64,000 bases of DNA from Bagarius yarrelli (GCA_005784505.1 VCAZ01000050.1:2076001-2140000), one strand, 5' to 3'; numbered from the stretch's first letter, positions 24,585 through 37,700 are shown. Notes: generated by a model from the letters alone, not told the origin. A program made the numbers and translations.

Positions 24585-25080
24585 GTAACAAATACTCAAC
24601 TGAGGCAAGAACCCAATGTGCCGTTATTTACAAAGTGCTCACCAATAAACAAAAACACTAGAAAAAACAACAAACTTAAGTTGACTAAACCTAGCTAACC
24701 ATGATATGACATGACATGACCATTAGCATGAACTTTAACTTAAGCACCAAAATGGACCACAAACAACAATCATCCACAAGACACAAGGCCAACAGAAGGG
24801 CTCTAAATACACACTGAACACATTAACTAAACAAGACACACCTGAACACAATCACAAACACAGGATTAAACAACCTAATGAAAACATGACACAAGCACCG
24901 GGGAATCACATGATAGGAAACGGAAGAACAAGGATCACATGACTGACAATACAGGAAGTAAACAAAGAACTTAAAACAAAAGCATGAATGTAAACATAAC
25001 CATAAACATGAACATAATATAAACAAAAAACATGAAACAAACATAAACAAGAAAAAAAAGTATAACCAAAACCTAAACCT
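24585..25080 (-). repeat. A-rich dispersed element, possibly LTR-like
   Basis: A strongly A-rich (T-rich on minus) stretch. On the minus strand it reads GTGTCTTGTTTAGTTAATGT and CATGTGATTCCCCGGTGC, text I associate with teleost LTR or LTR-like repeats. The block at 59100-59640 begins similarly (GAACCCAAT then TTATTTA). No termini could be defined. Confidence 0.35.
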
Positions 25081-25084
25081 CACA

Positions 25085-25136
<52 letters not shown>

Positions 25137-25142
25137 TATATA
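25085..25142. repeat. (AT)n microsatellite
   Basis: About 22 AT units, a break, then more TA. Confidence 0.95.
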
Positions 25143-25295
25143 AATTATATTTCATTGAATACACTTTTTAACTTTTTATGCATAATTATAGGATGGCAAC
25201 CGTGTTATACTTTATAACACATACAGCTAAGAGCTGGTGATTTTAATACAACATATAAAAAATATACAAATAAATCTATTTACTGTATATAACTC

Positions 25296-25412
25296 TATCT
25301 GTCTGTCAGTCTATTTATCTATTTATCTATCTGTCTGTCTGTCTGTCTGTCTGTCAATCTATCTATCTATAAATCTATCTATCTATCTATCTGTCGGTCT
25401 GTCTGTCTAAAG
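25296..25412. repeat. (CTGT)n/(CTAT)n microsatellite
   Basis: Interspersed CTGT and CTAT units, moderately degraded. Confidence 0.9.
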
Positions 25413-25429
25413 TCTATAATATATATATA

Positions 25430-27380
25430 ATATATTTAAAGTTATAGGAATATAATTTAACAAGGCCCGGAACCTTTAACTTATTAACTATATAAACAAG
25501 ATAAATGTGTCTACCAAATACGTAATAATGTAAAAGTCCATTATATATAAATCGTATTGTAAATAATGCATATTTATTTATACATTATTTATATTTTCAA
25601 ATTTTCTCAGATTTCCATTCTACTGCTGAGTCTTACATATATTTGCACAGTAAAAACACATTCTATGTTCTACATATCATTTATTGTACTTATAACCATG
25701 TTTTTTTATTAGTTTTTACTAGCTTATACACAAATACAGTGTAAGTTCTAGCATTTAGTTAAAGTATCTTTACACTTTACCGTGGAAGAAAACAAAAAAA
25801 GGCATTAGTGTTTTATCTGTTGAAAATAAATACAAACAACATTTAAGCCAACCAGCCATCTCTGAATTGTCTTCTTTAAAAAAAGACCCATAAATCTTCC
25901 TGGACATCAAGCCCAAATTACATTACAAATAATTGGAACTCAAGCATGATCCCCTGTTTAAAAGCGAGAGATCTACATTTGTTATCATCTGGTGTGAAAT
26001 TGTGTGTCATTCATAAGTGTAGTAATAGAAATGGTGTGGAGACTATTTTCAGGACGTCTGGATGTTTCCTCCACTTCTGCGTCCAGGAGTAATTGTTTGT
26101 CAAATAGATTGTCCTTACTCTGTCTTCGCCTTTGTAGAGCTTCTAGAGAGATTTCACCCTAAATTTCACTCGCTACCTTTCCTATTTCTACAGCCGCCCA
26201 TTCTCCACAGTGGGCAAAATAACAAAAGGGGAATGTCATGAACCAATTTGAATTTAAAGTGGATTTTTTCTTTGACCGCCATCCCCGGAGAGCAGCGGCA
26301 CAGCGACACAGCTGCAAGCGTCGGGTTTGAGTGCGTGATTGCGGAATTCCAGACGAAATCGAAAGCAAACCTTTCAACTTTTCAGCGTACAACTGTGCAG
26401 TAACACTTTAGTAGCATTTTCTTTTCAATAAACTTCAATTGATTCCTCAATCAGCCTGATGAATACGAACAAAGCGGTATGTGGTTTTAATCACTGCTCT
26501 CTCTCTATTGACTAATTTTCCGAGCTCAGGCAAAAAAAAAAAAGAAAATGGTAATAATCTATTTAAGATTTGATGAGTTTAATCGGAGTCAGACCGCGAG
26601 ACGGCGTGGGGACCGTGGGGGTTTGCAGCAGCACCTTCGCATCCCTAATGACATTTGTATATAATGAGGCCTCATATGGTTCCGTGTTAAAGTCATTAGA
26701 AGGAAGACGGTGCGATTTCGGTCATGGTTAAATGAATTTAAATAGTGTTCCGGTCGGCGATGGTACGCATCTGGTGCGTCGTGATGGATTTCATTTCCTT
26801 CCGTCACATTTGTAAGACACATTGTTCATCTGATTAAACCACTTAACAATGATTTATTATTAATAAAGTGATTCGCAAATGTAATAGATTCTTTCTTCTC
26901 AGGCAACGGACAGAGACGAGTCGTTTCGTAGGGCTGTCTTTAATTGGGATTCCATGAAAAAATCGAAATAAATGAACTGTGAGGCAGATCTGAAAGGGGT
27001 ATTCCTGACACAGAGCCGTCCAGTCAGCCCCAAGATCCTGTTTGCACAGACACAAACAGACAGGTGAATGTACACAGGGATGATTAGGCATGGCAGGACA
27101 GATGGGGAGCACATGGGACACATGGACAGATGTGCATTTGTGTATACACACACTCACACACACATATATATGGCTAACATACAATTACTAACCTGGCGGA
27201 GGAGCTTTTCTGCAGCTGCGGCTCTCGTTAGCACTAGCGAGTAGCTAGTAGCTGTTTTAGCTGTGGAAGCATCATTAGCTTTAGGTTATCAATTATCTCA
27301 AATAAGCAGTAAAAAGCAGGTTCTTTTGTGTGTGAGTTTGAGACTGATTTTAGGTCAAACAACAAAAATATAACCAAAAA
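25430..27380. other. Intronic DNA with a CpG-containing patch
   Basis: No repeat family is recognised. The part at 26130-26320 and 26590-26800 is richer in CpG (GAGACGGCGTGGGGACCGTG) than its surroundings, and could be unique regulatory DNA. Open frames there lack splice support. Confidence 0.4.
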
Positions 27381-27384
27381 GGTA

Positions 27385-27387
<3 letters not shown>

Positions 27388-27457
<70 letters not shown>
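27388..27457. repeat. (AT)n microsatellite
   Basis: About 35 uninterrupted AT units. Confidence 0.95.
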
Positions 27458-27461
<4 letters not shown>

Positions 27462-27587
27462 ATAAATATTATATATATTTTTAATTTCCTTAATTCTCAT
27501 CAACCAAAAATGAAGAAAGAAAAGTTTTATAGGAAGTGTTCGTTCTGGTGACATGAGCAACAGCGTGTCCAGTGACGAGAGGAGCAG

Positions 27588-27776
27588 AGGGAAGTGGTAG
27601 CACAGTGTTTAAGGTGTTGGACTGCTTATTGAACGATTGGGGTTTAAGTCCCAGCACAACAAGGTTGCCGCTGTTGGGCCCCTGACCAAGGACCTTTTGC
27701 TTGGTTGTATAGAAAAAAAAATTGTAAGTTGGTCTGGATAAAGACGTCTGCCAAATACCAGAAATGTAAATGTAAA
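27588..27776 (+). repeat. tRNA-derived SINE, copy 9
   Basis: GGAAGTGGTAGCACAGTGTT begins the head. The B box is degraded (GGGGTTTAAGTCCCAGC). The tail GATAAAGACGTCTGCCAAAT is followed by two TGTAAA units. Nearly complete. Confidence 0.9.
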
Positions 27777-27807
27777 TAAGACAAAGTGTCACTTTATATT
27801 AAGTAAC

Positions 27808-27860
27808 TGGTGCAGTAACTGGTGCGGTAACTGGTGCGGTAACTGGTGCGGTAACTGGTG
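27808..27860. repeat. Short tandem repeat, 13-bp unit GGTGCGGTAACTG
   Basis: AACTGGTGC(A/G)GT is repeated four to five times directly downstream of the SINE. Confidence 0.9.
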
Positions 27861-28149
27861 CAGCCCCTTTCCAGAGAGAAATTCAAGTGGTTTGTGTCAC
27901 TATCAAAGAACAATTCATTAGATCACAAACTAATTATAATATCAATCCAAAACTGTTGGAAAAAATAGCAACAAGTTGTTTTATTTTGCAATATTAATTA
28001 TCATGTTCTAGGTATACCTATAAGTTCTAGGTATAAGTAAGAGGTAAATCTTTACCCGTCTCTTAAAGGCAGCCAGTGACCTTCCACCAACCTGTGCCAA
28101 AATATAGAAACATCTTCAGTATCGAGTCTTGAATACAAATGAAAGTGTC

Positions 28150-28690
28150 TATAATACACGGTCAAAGAGCACACTAATTCCCTATCCCAGGTCTATTTTA
28201 TATACCCCCTACGCCTACCCCTTCCCATTTGCCCTTAAAACAAATTAATAAGGGGATGGAAATATTCCCCTAAGAAATGGGACACAACTACCACACTAGT
28301 ACACGAAAATATGTTGACTATGGTGCAGCAGTGTAACATTAGCAAACTTTACTGATTTTTGTTTTTTATTTTATTTTATTTTTGAAGAACTTGACAATAA
28401 AACATGAACACAGCATTGAATGTAATAAAACATAATTATTTCCCGTTAAATTTCTTATAAATGCCAAATGTTGGTCACTAATTTGTAAATCTCCTGGGTC
28501 ACTTGGGCAGCCATGTTTCCGCTGTAGTTTGCATTTTGGAGAATTTCTCATATCCCTAATGTCTGAAGTGTGGTCCCGAAAAAGTTTATTTGAAGGGGTA
28601 TCTGACCCTTCCACCTACTTCTACGCCTCAACCACAAGAGAATCGAGATACCCCTACCCCTTCACATGAACGCAGCATACAGAAAGGTCG
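28150..28690 (+). repeat. Dispersed non-autonomous element, copy A
   Basis: It starts around TCCCTATCCCAGGTCTATTT and CCCCCTACGCCTACCCCTTC. It contains CCTAAGAAATGGGACACAAC and AACACAGCATTGAATGTAAT, and ends near AGATACCCCTACCCCTTCAC. Its first ~300 bases recur at 49005-49338. The similar CTACCCCTTC text at both ends suggests a MITE-like or inverted arrangement. Confidence 0.65.
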
Positions 28691-28699
28691 GAGAAAAGT

Positions 28700-29790
28700 G
28701 TAAAGCTAAGGGTTAGAAAAAGAATTAGGGCTAATTCTTTTTCATCCTAAGTGATATGATATACTGGTGGATTATCTAAACCAATCTTTATTTAGCTTGT
28801 TTCCTTATCCAATAATAAACATTGTTACTATGGCAACCAGTAGTAAAAAGTGATTTTGGTGACTTTATTATACAGGAAATTTTCCACTATAGTCTTAATA
28901 AAGTACATCTGTCAGTCAAACATTGCGAAAGGACCCATTTTAGATAAAATGATTGAATCAGGTTAAGAAAAACTGAGTAGTGGAATACTAAGATGAGAGC
29001 AACAGTTCAAGCTGGGGACATGTCTTTTGATGCAGATGTTTGGGCCAAAGCCATTCTTGTTCATCTGGAAAAGTTTGTGGCTATAATAAGCACAAACAAT
29101 ATCAACCAAGCTGTCTTACGAACTTGCATTGCAGAGCATCTATTAGCCGTGATTTTATTTTGCCAGCTATTGTGCTTCAGTGTTAATGAAAGCATAATTA
29201 AAATATATCTATATTATGGACGATGGCTTGAAATATGCAAACACACACACACGAACTGCAACTGAAAATTTACACTTGAAGTAGCATTTTTTAATTGCCA
29301 CTTGAATTGGAGTGAGGTCTGAAATACACTTTCGATAACCGTGGATAAGATTTGGATGTCCTGGGAGCGTTGGCAGCACCGTGCTCAGTAACACTGAAAT
29401 ATTTCATCATGTCACTGGAATGTTGGACGAGTTCAGTAGCACCGAGTTTATACGCAAGTCTACATGTGGAATATGAGATGGGGTGAGAAGTTGAATTACA
29501 TTTATCTCTTGTTTTTTTTGATGTTGGACAAAGTCTGATTTAGGTGCAGGATGACTTCATAATATTTAGCCTTTCTCTGTCCCGCTGTAAATCAACTCAC
29601 AGTTATAAATTAAAAAAAAAACATTGGACAGTGGACATTGGACAGAGTCTCCAGGATTTCTTAGGTCTTTTTATGGTTGTTGTTGGATAAAATTCTTGAT
29701 TTCATGGCAAATTAAATAAAAAAAATGTGCTGCATGTTACAATGTTTTTAGGAGTTAGATTTTTATAAAATTGGATGTAAGAACTAAATG
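28700..29790. other. Intronic DNA, no supported gene
   Basis: Nothing recognised apart from short A-rich and CA-rich runs. The open frame at 28993-29265 has a plausible ATG but no splice, domain or codon-usage support. Confidence 0.5.
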
Positions 29791-29799
29791 TCTTTGTCA

Positions 29800-30032
29800 C
29801 ATATACTTTTTACAACAGAGTGAAATTTGTTTCTTTGCATATCCCATCTTAGTAAGTTTGGGGTCAGAGCGCAGAGTGAGCTGTGATACAGCGCTCCTGG
29901 AGCAGGAAGGGTTAGGGTCTTGCTCAAGGACTCAACAAGTGGCAGAATGGTGGTGGTGGGGCTTTAACCCCGGTCTTCCTGGTCTTCCAATCAACAATGC
30001 AGCACCTTAACCATCTGAGTCATGACTTTATG
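29800..30032 (-). repeat. Third SINE type with promoter-like tail (inverted)
   Basis: The reverse complement has a tRNA-like head (GTCATGACTCAGATGGTTAA). Its body contains CTCCAGGAGCGCTGTATCAC, GCGCTCTGACCCCAAACTTA and GATATGCAAAGAAACAAATT, a well-known teleost SINE body distinct from copies 1-9. Confidence 0.75.
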
Positions 30033-31249
30033 ACAGCTGTTGATGGAGAAAATCTGAGCTTTCTCACATAACCTGAAAGTATATTTCCATTTGAATAATC
30101 TCAGTCAAAATGACGGTGTAAATGTAAATGGGGCTAATTATTGGACAATACACAGGGCTTGCGTTTTTGACATCACAGAATCCTGTAGGATCTGCTAGAA
30201 ACTGTTAGCTTTTGAAAGGCAGCAAGATATGGTGTGTATAGCAGTCAGGGTATCTCATCTGGAATAATTTCTCCCACCATGTGTGTCCACTAAATCATGG
30301 TTATGGCTGCCCAAGCTACAAATTGGTCATAAGTCCACTCTAATGGAGAGCATCTGATGCCTGGAGACGTTTAGTCCTGGCAATGTGGTCAAAAGGGAAA
30401 ACTGTCTTTTATTTAAAAAAAAAAACATGATGGGTTTCTGTAAATTCCGCCTGCAGGAAAGAGACGGCAGAACAAATTAAAACCTGAACGTTCTGCATCA
30501 GTAGGACAAGCAGAAAGACGATTTTTATTTTTATGCCTCAGGGCCGAGTAAGGAAAAGCATTTCAATTTATTGGACACTGCCTTCTTGCCTGTCTTATGC
30601 TGTTTGAAAATCTGGAAGAATATTTTAGTTACAGCTACAGCATCCATCGAGTTTAATGGGTCGTGTCTTAAAGATTACTGCTGGCGATCATTTCTATTTA
30701 TCCCAGTGATCCAAGATCCAAAGATTCACCCAAAGGATTCATTTACTCTTTTGTTCCTTGACGCTTGTTCAAGCTGTTTTATTGTTGATGTTGAATGTTC
30801 ATGTCTGCAGAAGGAACAGAAACGTGGAAAGCGATGTTTAGTACGGTAACTGGGTTTTTTTTTTAACCGCAAAAGACAACAACAGAGCAACTGTTTTCTA
30901 TATTTTGTCAGTGGCTTGAAAATTGATTACGAGTAAAGATTTTTCCAGTTATTCCTATTGTGTCATCAGTCATCAGTTGTTACACATGTTGAAGACATGG
31001 ATTATGCCACATGGACAGAAATAAACTTTCTACAGTACTTAAAATTTCGTTTTGGAAAGCTGATTTGTTTACAAATAAACTACTTATTAACTGTATAACA
31101 CACCAGTGGGTGCAGTACTGATTTTTGTTCTAGCCCAGGCTATAGATTTCATTTAGTTCACCATTATTTTTTTACCCATAATTTTTATTTAAGTAGATAC
31201 TGTTAGCACACCGAATATAGCTATAAAAAAGCTAAGAAATATTTTATTT

Positions 31250-31967
31250 ATCAGGTATTGTATTTGTATAAGACTCGTCAGACCACAGCACACAATTCTA
31301 CTTTGCGTCAGTCTATCTTAGATAAGCTAGGGCCCAGAGAAGCTGGTGGCATTTCTAGACATAAACTACAGTTTAGTAATATTTTTTACAGAATTATTTT
31401 TATTTTTAATTTATTGCCACCTGAGGGGTCGAAGGTCGCAGCTATTCGGTGTTGGATTTTGTCTTTGGTGCTTACATGCAGAGATTTTTCCAGATTCTCT
31501 GAATGGACTGTAGATGAGGGAATACCTAAATTCCTTACAATTGTATGTTGCGAGTGTTGTTCCTAAACTGTTGGACTATTTGCTCATGCAGTTGTTGAAC
31601 CGTGCCCCATGCTTACTTGTGAATGATCAAGACGTTCGGGGTTCCTACTTTTATACCCAATCATGATGCTCATCTGTTTCTGGTTAAAGTTGGTTATTTG
31701 TGTTCCAAACAGGTGTTTTTGAAGCATTCACCAGCTTTCTCTGTCTCTGTTGTCCCTGTTGCAGCTATTTTAGAAATATATAAAAGCGCCGTAACAGTAA
31801 AAATATTTGCAAGAGACAATAAAGTTTATTACTTTGAACATTACATATTTTGTCGTTGTAGTGTTTTTAATTGTAAATGGGGCAACAAGGATTTGCAGGC
31901 CATTGTATTCGCTTTTTTTATGTTTTACACAGCGTCCCAAATTCACTGGATTTGGGGTTTGTACATT
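31250..31967 (-). mobile_element. Degraded teleost DNA transposon
   Basis: It contains ACTTTGCGTCAGTCTATCTT, GATAAGCTAGGGCCCAGAGA, GCCACCTGAGGGGTCGAAGG and TGGACTGTAGATGAGGGAAT. It ends CGTCCCAAATTCACTGGATT followed by TGGGGTTTGTACATT, a terminus seen in many fish repeats. Open frames across it carry no intact domain. Family assignment is left open. Confidence 0.6.
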
Positions 31968-32385
31968 ATTCGTTTTACATTTATAGAAAGGGTTTAATGT
32001 GGAACTCTACATACAAATGTTAGCTTTAGAAGATAACATACCCCCTTGTGCAGCCCTTTAAAAGGTTGAAAAGGTTAAAATAAAATATTTGTCCTGTTTG
32101 TAATTGGTGTTTGACCCTGATGTTCACAGCTCATGTGAAAGCTATGCTTTGTTCGCTCTTTGGTCTTGTTATTATTTCTATCACCTTGAGCTACTTTGTG
32201 GCATTCCGGAAACAGAGGCTCTGCATTCTGCTGACGGCTCTGACTGGCGACCAACAAGCCTGGACCGGTAGAATTGCTCTGTTTCAGACAGGTGCCAGGC
32301 CCCCCTGCAGCCAGTCACCTGTGTCCAGCTCTTTTGCGCTTTGACGACTGTTGACATTGCTTTCTTCCTCGCCTTCTTCCTGCAG

Positions 32386-32536
32386 AGAGCCCTGGAGTCC
32401 AAGCTCAGCCAGCTGTTCAAACACCTGCACGGAATGAGACAGTCCCTCAGCCTCATCTTGGCTCCTCACCAAGAACCTGACAACCCCTCAGTACACACAG
32501 CTCCCACAGCCGTCTACGCTCCACTGCTGAACCAGG
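32386..32536 (+). CDS. Exon of the coiled-coil gene, 3' border uncertain
   Basis: After CTTCCTGCAG the frame reads RALESKLSQLFKHLHGMRQS, then LSLILAPHQEPDNPS and a Pro/Ala-rich linker. It is phase 0 at entry, as required by the donor at 4521. Two 3' ends are possible. A weak donor CAGG|GTGCAC at 32537 leaves phase 1 and fits the long open frame of the exon at 47502. A much stronger donor TGG|GTAAGC at 32618 also leaves phase 1 but would include an in-frame TGA at 32575-32577. The open frame could otherwise simply end at that TGA as an alternative last exon. The helix LESKLSQLFKHLHGMRQSL is the firm part. Confidence 0.6.
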
Positions 32537-32619
32537 GTGCACCACTACTGCACAATCCTGGACCACTGTTGCCTTGACCTCCTGACCCTGTCTCTCATCG
32601 TGCCCTTGTCACCGTGGGT

Positions 32620-33770
32620 AAGCGAATCGGCTTCCTGCAGCCCTCTTCGACTTTCCTGATATCCATCATTTTGTTGTGCCATTGTTAGCTCAAAGCTTCT
32701 GCATGTTTTAGGTATCCGGGGTGACATGAAGGTCGCCCTTGTTTTGGAAACTGATACATTTGCACTTGACAATTAGCCTGCATGAGGGATTCAGAAGCTA
32801 GGCACAGGAATGTGCACAGTGGAAAAACAAAGCCGGGAATGAAAAACAGTGAAAGGTAGCTGTTGATGCTAAGGCAAGTTGTGTGTAGTTCAGCCCTCTC
32901 ATTACTAACTAACTGAGATCTCATTTGACATGGTGACCAATTATAAGACACATGCAAGTTGTTCTTTAAGCTAACCAATGACTAATGTATGGCAGCAAAC
33001 AGGTGTAGACATCAAATCCTTTATCCTGTTTTCTGTCATATCCATCCACCCACCCACAGCAACCGCTTTGCGTCATTGACCCACCTGACCTCGGTCCTGC
33101 CATGTCTCTGAGCCTGCACCTTATGCGTCTGGCTTTGGTCATATTGACTATTCCCAGTGTGATTAAGAGAAAAAAGAAGGAAGCGATTGGGCTATTGTTC
33201 CTCATTTTTACTCCCCATGGACTAACTCATCTGTGGCTCCAAAGATGAAGCAGCCAGACCCACATTAACCCCTGTCTTGCCCATCTTCAACCCCTCTCCG
33301 CACCCAGGGGGTTTAAAAAAACGTGCATTATTCATTCCCCATTCAAATGACATGTTATTCACTCGTGACATAGCATAATGAAACCCAACGCTCTATAGTA
33401 CTCTGCCTTGTGTCAGCAGTCTCGGGGAGCAGAAACAGCTTTGAGAGAATTCTCTATGTAGTGCATTTCACATGTTGCCTCAAATTCGTAATTCAGTTAT
33501 GCAAAGAGAGGCGTTTGTGTGGGCTTATACTAATGGCTTGCAATCAGTAGGACAAATAGCAAAAAATCCTTTTCCACTTACCTGCGCTTTGCCATTTACT
33601 GCCCTTGATTGGATTTCTTCCGGCGGCAAGCTAGGGATAAAACCCAAAACAAACACATTAAACCCTAATGCGCTGAATGCAAATAAACTAGGAGGCATTT
33701 TAATTTTTTTAGGCTTTTATTAGGGATTGGTCAGTCATACAAAGACCCAATCAATGAATACAAACATCAT
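32620..33770. other. Intronic DNA, no supported gene
   Basis: Moderate GC up to about 33300. No repeat or exon is recognised. Opposite-strand open frames look like chance. Confidence 0.5.
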
Positions 33771-33774
33771 TCTG

Positions 33775-33915
33775 TCTATTTACTGATTTATTCTTCCATC
33801 TATATATTTATTTACTCTCATCCATCTATCTATTACTTATCCTTTCATCCATCCATTATCCATCCATCCTTTAATATATATATTTATTTACACTCATCCA
33901 TCATCTATCTATCTG

Positions 33916-33958
<43 letters not shown>

Positions 33959-34335
33959 GTCTATCTATTTACTTACTCATCCTTTCATCCTTTCATCCAT
34001 TCATCGTCCATCCATCCTTCCATCCATATCCTTATGTACTCTCGTCCATCTATTCATCATCCTCTATCCATCTATTTACTCGCTCATCCTTTTATTCATC
34101 TATCCATCCATTTAATCACTCATCCTCCAATCCATCCATCATACATACATACATACATTCATTTATTTACTCACTCACTCATCCATCCATCCATTTACTT
34201 ACTCATCCTTTTATTCATCCATACGTCCATCTATACATCAATTTAAGCACTCATTTTTTGATCCATACATCATACATCTATTTATTTACTCATCCATCCA
34301 TCCATCCATCCATCCATCCATCCATCAATCCATTC
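33775..34335. repeat. Degenerate (ATCC)n/(CTAT)n array
   Basis: About 560 bases of CATC/CATT/CTAT tetranucleotide text, with a pure CTAT core near 33905-33958 and a pure CATC core at 34290-34326. The open frame here is Ile/His/Pro-rich and artefactual. Confidence 0.95.
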
Positions 34336-34339
34336 ATCT

Positions 34340-37300
34340 ATTAAATCATTTGTTTATTTCATCAGGTTTGGTTTCATGCCCTTAACCAAAATGATGTACA
34401 AAAATGCTTTGAGTCCATTAATGAACAAATTATTAGTCTTGATATATTCACGATGGAGTGATGTAGCTGAGGCTGAGGAACTGTTAGCATCAGATATCAC
34501 ACAGCAAACTGTTAACATGATAGTTTCTTAGAATTTTAACTAGTAGAAATTGAGTTGTGTGTGCATTTTTAAAGCCCTGAATGAAAGCCAACACCGAGCT
34601 GAATATAAAACCCACAACCCTACATTTAATACTACAGTTATACAGTAGTTCCCATCAGTGGTAACATCCTCGTACAATTTTTGCCTTATTGTAAGATGAA
34701 GTGATCAATAACCCTGATTCGATTAAGTAAAATCGTGTTTTGTTAGGAAATATAATGTTGTTCTGTAAAGCATATGAAATATATTAAATTTTAATTTTCC
34801 TTAGTTTATATAATTATATTAACCATAATAGCTAATTAGTCTTTACTAAGGTCTTTTTTTAATTGAACTTTACGAATTGGATTTTTCCCTAATACTAATA
34901 TCAGAACAATTTTCAGACCAATCAGAACCCCCTTTTTTCCATTTGTCCTGTTCAGGAGGCGCTTAAAGTAAAAAGTAGGTGAGCGCTCATAGCAGCCGTC
35001 TTCACAGTGTGTTTTCGCCTGAACTAAGATCCTAATATCATGATCTTCATTATCAGTCGAGGCTATTCATCTGTCACCTCCGCACACACATACACACACA
35101 TTTTTATCCCTGTGACAAACCCCAGCTTGGGCTTAGGAGAACCCCCATCTTACACACAAGATAGATGTGCCCAGTTTTGTACAGTGGAACCTCATTTGAG
35201 TGCAATCAGGGACCCATCTGTGGAGTATTAGGACGGGACTGATTTATTGCGACTTTGCATGTGTGTACACAGAATATTATCAGTCAAATTGGAAGGCGTA
35301 CCCTCCCGGTATTGAACGTAATTGGTAGTAAACGTTTACATGCAATGATGGATTTCGTGGCGCTAACACAAACCGCAGCCCTGGCAATCATGTAATTGCA
35401 GGCACGCAGATTTACGTTAAAAAAAAAAAAAAAAACGTATGGGGAATTTACTTGGCATCGACTGGGACATGATTACCATAATTACATCTGTTGGCTTTTA
35501 ATTGTGGGATTTTAGCTGTTAAGAGAGAAGATAGTGAAGATGTTTATTACATGGTAGTAACAAGTAACAGAGGAAGTAAATGGTCTATTTTTTTAGGGAT
35601 GTGGTTTCATGGAGTAGCCCATATTTATATGACTCCATAGGGAGTAAAAACAGAACCCCTAACCTTACAGATGGCGCAGCGAGAGGTGGAAATGTCTTTG
35701 TTGTAGGTTCCACTGTGCTCTCAAGAGGAAAAGGATGGGCTTTGTATCCAGGAGAGAGGAGATCCATAGGAATAACTAAAGTACCTGCCATTAAAACAGA
35801 TCTAAAGGCAGAACAGCTGGTGTCTCTTTCTCTCTCTCTCTCTCTTTATCTCTCTCTCTCTCTCCCTCAGCAACCCCACCGATTGATCTGTCTACCTCCT
35901 ATTAGCCATCATTTACACCACAGACAAACCGTATTCTCGGGGTGCGCTAATTATGGCAAAATTTTAACTTGTTCCTCCCTTTTAACATTTCAGCAACATT
36001 GTTTCCCCTCATGCAAACGTTCAGTTTCTCCTTAAACAATGATTGACTGCAGCAGTTGATTTCACGCCCACAGGCAGCTGCGCTCAGCTCCTCAACCACC
36101 CTCAAAGTAAAGACAAGGGCTATTGCCGAAATTTCCTGTCGAAAGCCCAGAACGTTGGTATAAGTGGCTAGCTTTATCTCGAGGTGTCAGGAAACTGGTT
36201 AGAACTCCATATCAAGAGTTTGGGATAAATATTGTTAAGCGTGAGGATTGACGATAGATGATAAGAGCTTTGGGTGTGCTTTTGTTTGAGTGTTGGAAGT
36301 GTTTGAGAATAATTTTTGAGTTATTTTTCTGTCTGGGGAGTCTGACTAAGTACTGGAACAGTGCCAAACTCATGTGAAATAGCTCCATGATTTGCAGCTC
36401 TTAGTTCACTTCAAGTGCTGTTGTGTTAAATTTTCTGTCATGGTGTTTCCAATTTTAATATTTTTTTTATTTCTTTTTTAAATTGCTGCTGTTGTCGGCT
36501 TGAGTTGTACTGAATATATATGAGAAAGATAAAGAAACAAGAAAAATAATTAAAATCATACTACATTTTTAAAATTTTAAAATCATTTCATTTTACATTC
36601 TAGTTTGTTTATTTCTGTAGTAAAAGTATTTACAGAAATGTACAAATGATTCAATTCAATACTCTGGTCTTGATTTAAAAAAAAAACCTTATTAAGAATT
36701 CTGTTCAGATAAAATTACTGAACTATATTAGTTTTAAATAAAATAAAATATATAAATAAAATGTATAAAAAAAGGAAATATGAAAAAAATGAAATAACAG
36801 TAAAATATAAAATAAAGGATAATAATAAATAAAAAAATAAAATAAAATAAGTGGGTTAATATAAATTGTGTAAATGTAATACATTTATTTATATGACCTT
36901 TTTATAGGGTTGTAAGGTGCAAAACTGATGTTTTTTTCTTAATTCTCTGGTGCGTTTTTAGAAATTGCTATTATGTTTTACGATCTGCTGTTTCTTTTGG
37001 GGTTCGTTTTGTCATTTTTTGGTTCATTAACTATGCTGATTGAGTTATAACGAGAAAAAAACAAAAACCTTCCAGCTGATTTAGAATAGTAATAATCAAT
37101 TTCTTATGGGTTCATTAACATATTTAACTTCATTTAATTTGCTGCTACAGTAATAAAGAGTCACAGATTTTCTTTTCGATATTCTTGCAGGTGATAATTG
37201 AGTTTCCCTCAGTCTATTCATTTCATGCTGAATGAAAAGGTGAATGCATCAGACTTTCCAGCATCCAGTATTCTCACTTCAGCCTTGAGTAACAAAGGGT

Positions 37301-37700
37301 GTTAGGTTTGGATTTACATTCACAGCTCTATTTAAACTGAGATTCTATGAAGCTTTATTGTTTTGGAGAAATTTCTTCCTGACCTTAACCTTGTGTGAAT
37401 GCATCCGTTTAATCTTCAGCTTTCCTCTGTATCCTTGATTTTAATTTAAAAGACGAAATATGTGCATCTTAAATGTTTTATTCACACACCGCACTCTTTA
37501 ATCTCGTTAAGAGAATGCATCGAATATATAATAGTGAGAAACATAAAAAAAACCAAGGCTGCTCCAGAAATCAATTTGTAAACACAGCCTTTGAGTTCAA
37601 AACTGGATTTTATTTTATAAAGTTTTTCGGTGTAGGATTATATTGCACACACTGTTCAGAGGTTTTAGAGTCAGTACTAGCGGTTACATAGTGGAGTTCT
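34340..37700. other. Intronic DNA with a possible regulatory block
   Basis: There is no supported gene or transposon. A perfect 12-bp palindrome GTAAACGTTTAC (35328-35339), containing the forkhead core GTAAAC on both strands, lies in a repeat-free part at 35280-35500. It is followed by AACCGCAG and TAATTGCAGG. The (CT)n patch at 35825-35867 explains the Ser/Leu end of the open frame at 35580. An A/T-rich AAATAAAAT patch fills 36735-36860. Confidence 0.4.

Noticed and set aside
33775..34335. CRISPR-like or satellite array with spacers
   Set aside because: It is degenerate ATCC/CTAT microsatellite text without fixed repeat-spacer periods.
35580..36035. 151-codon open frame on + strand
   Set aside because: It ends in a (CT)n run, has no splice or domain signs, and its composition is like the flanking intron.
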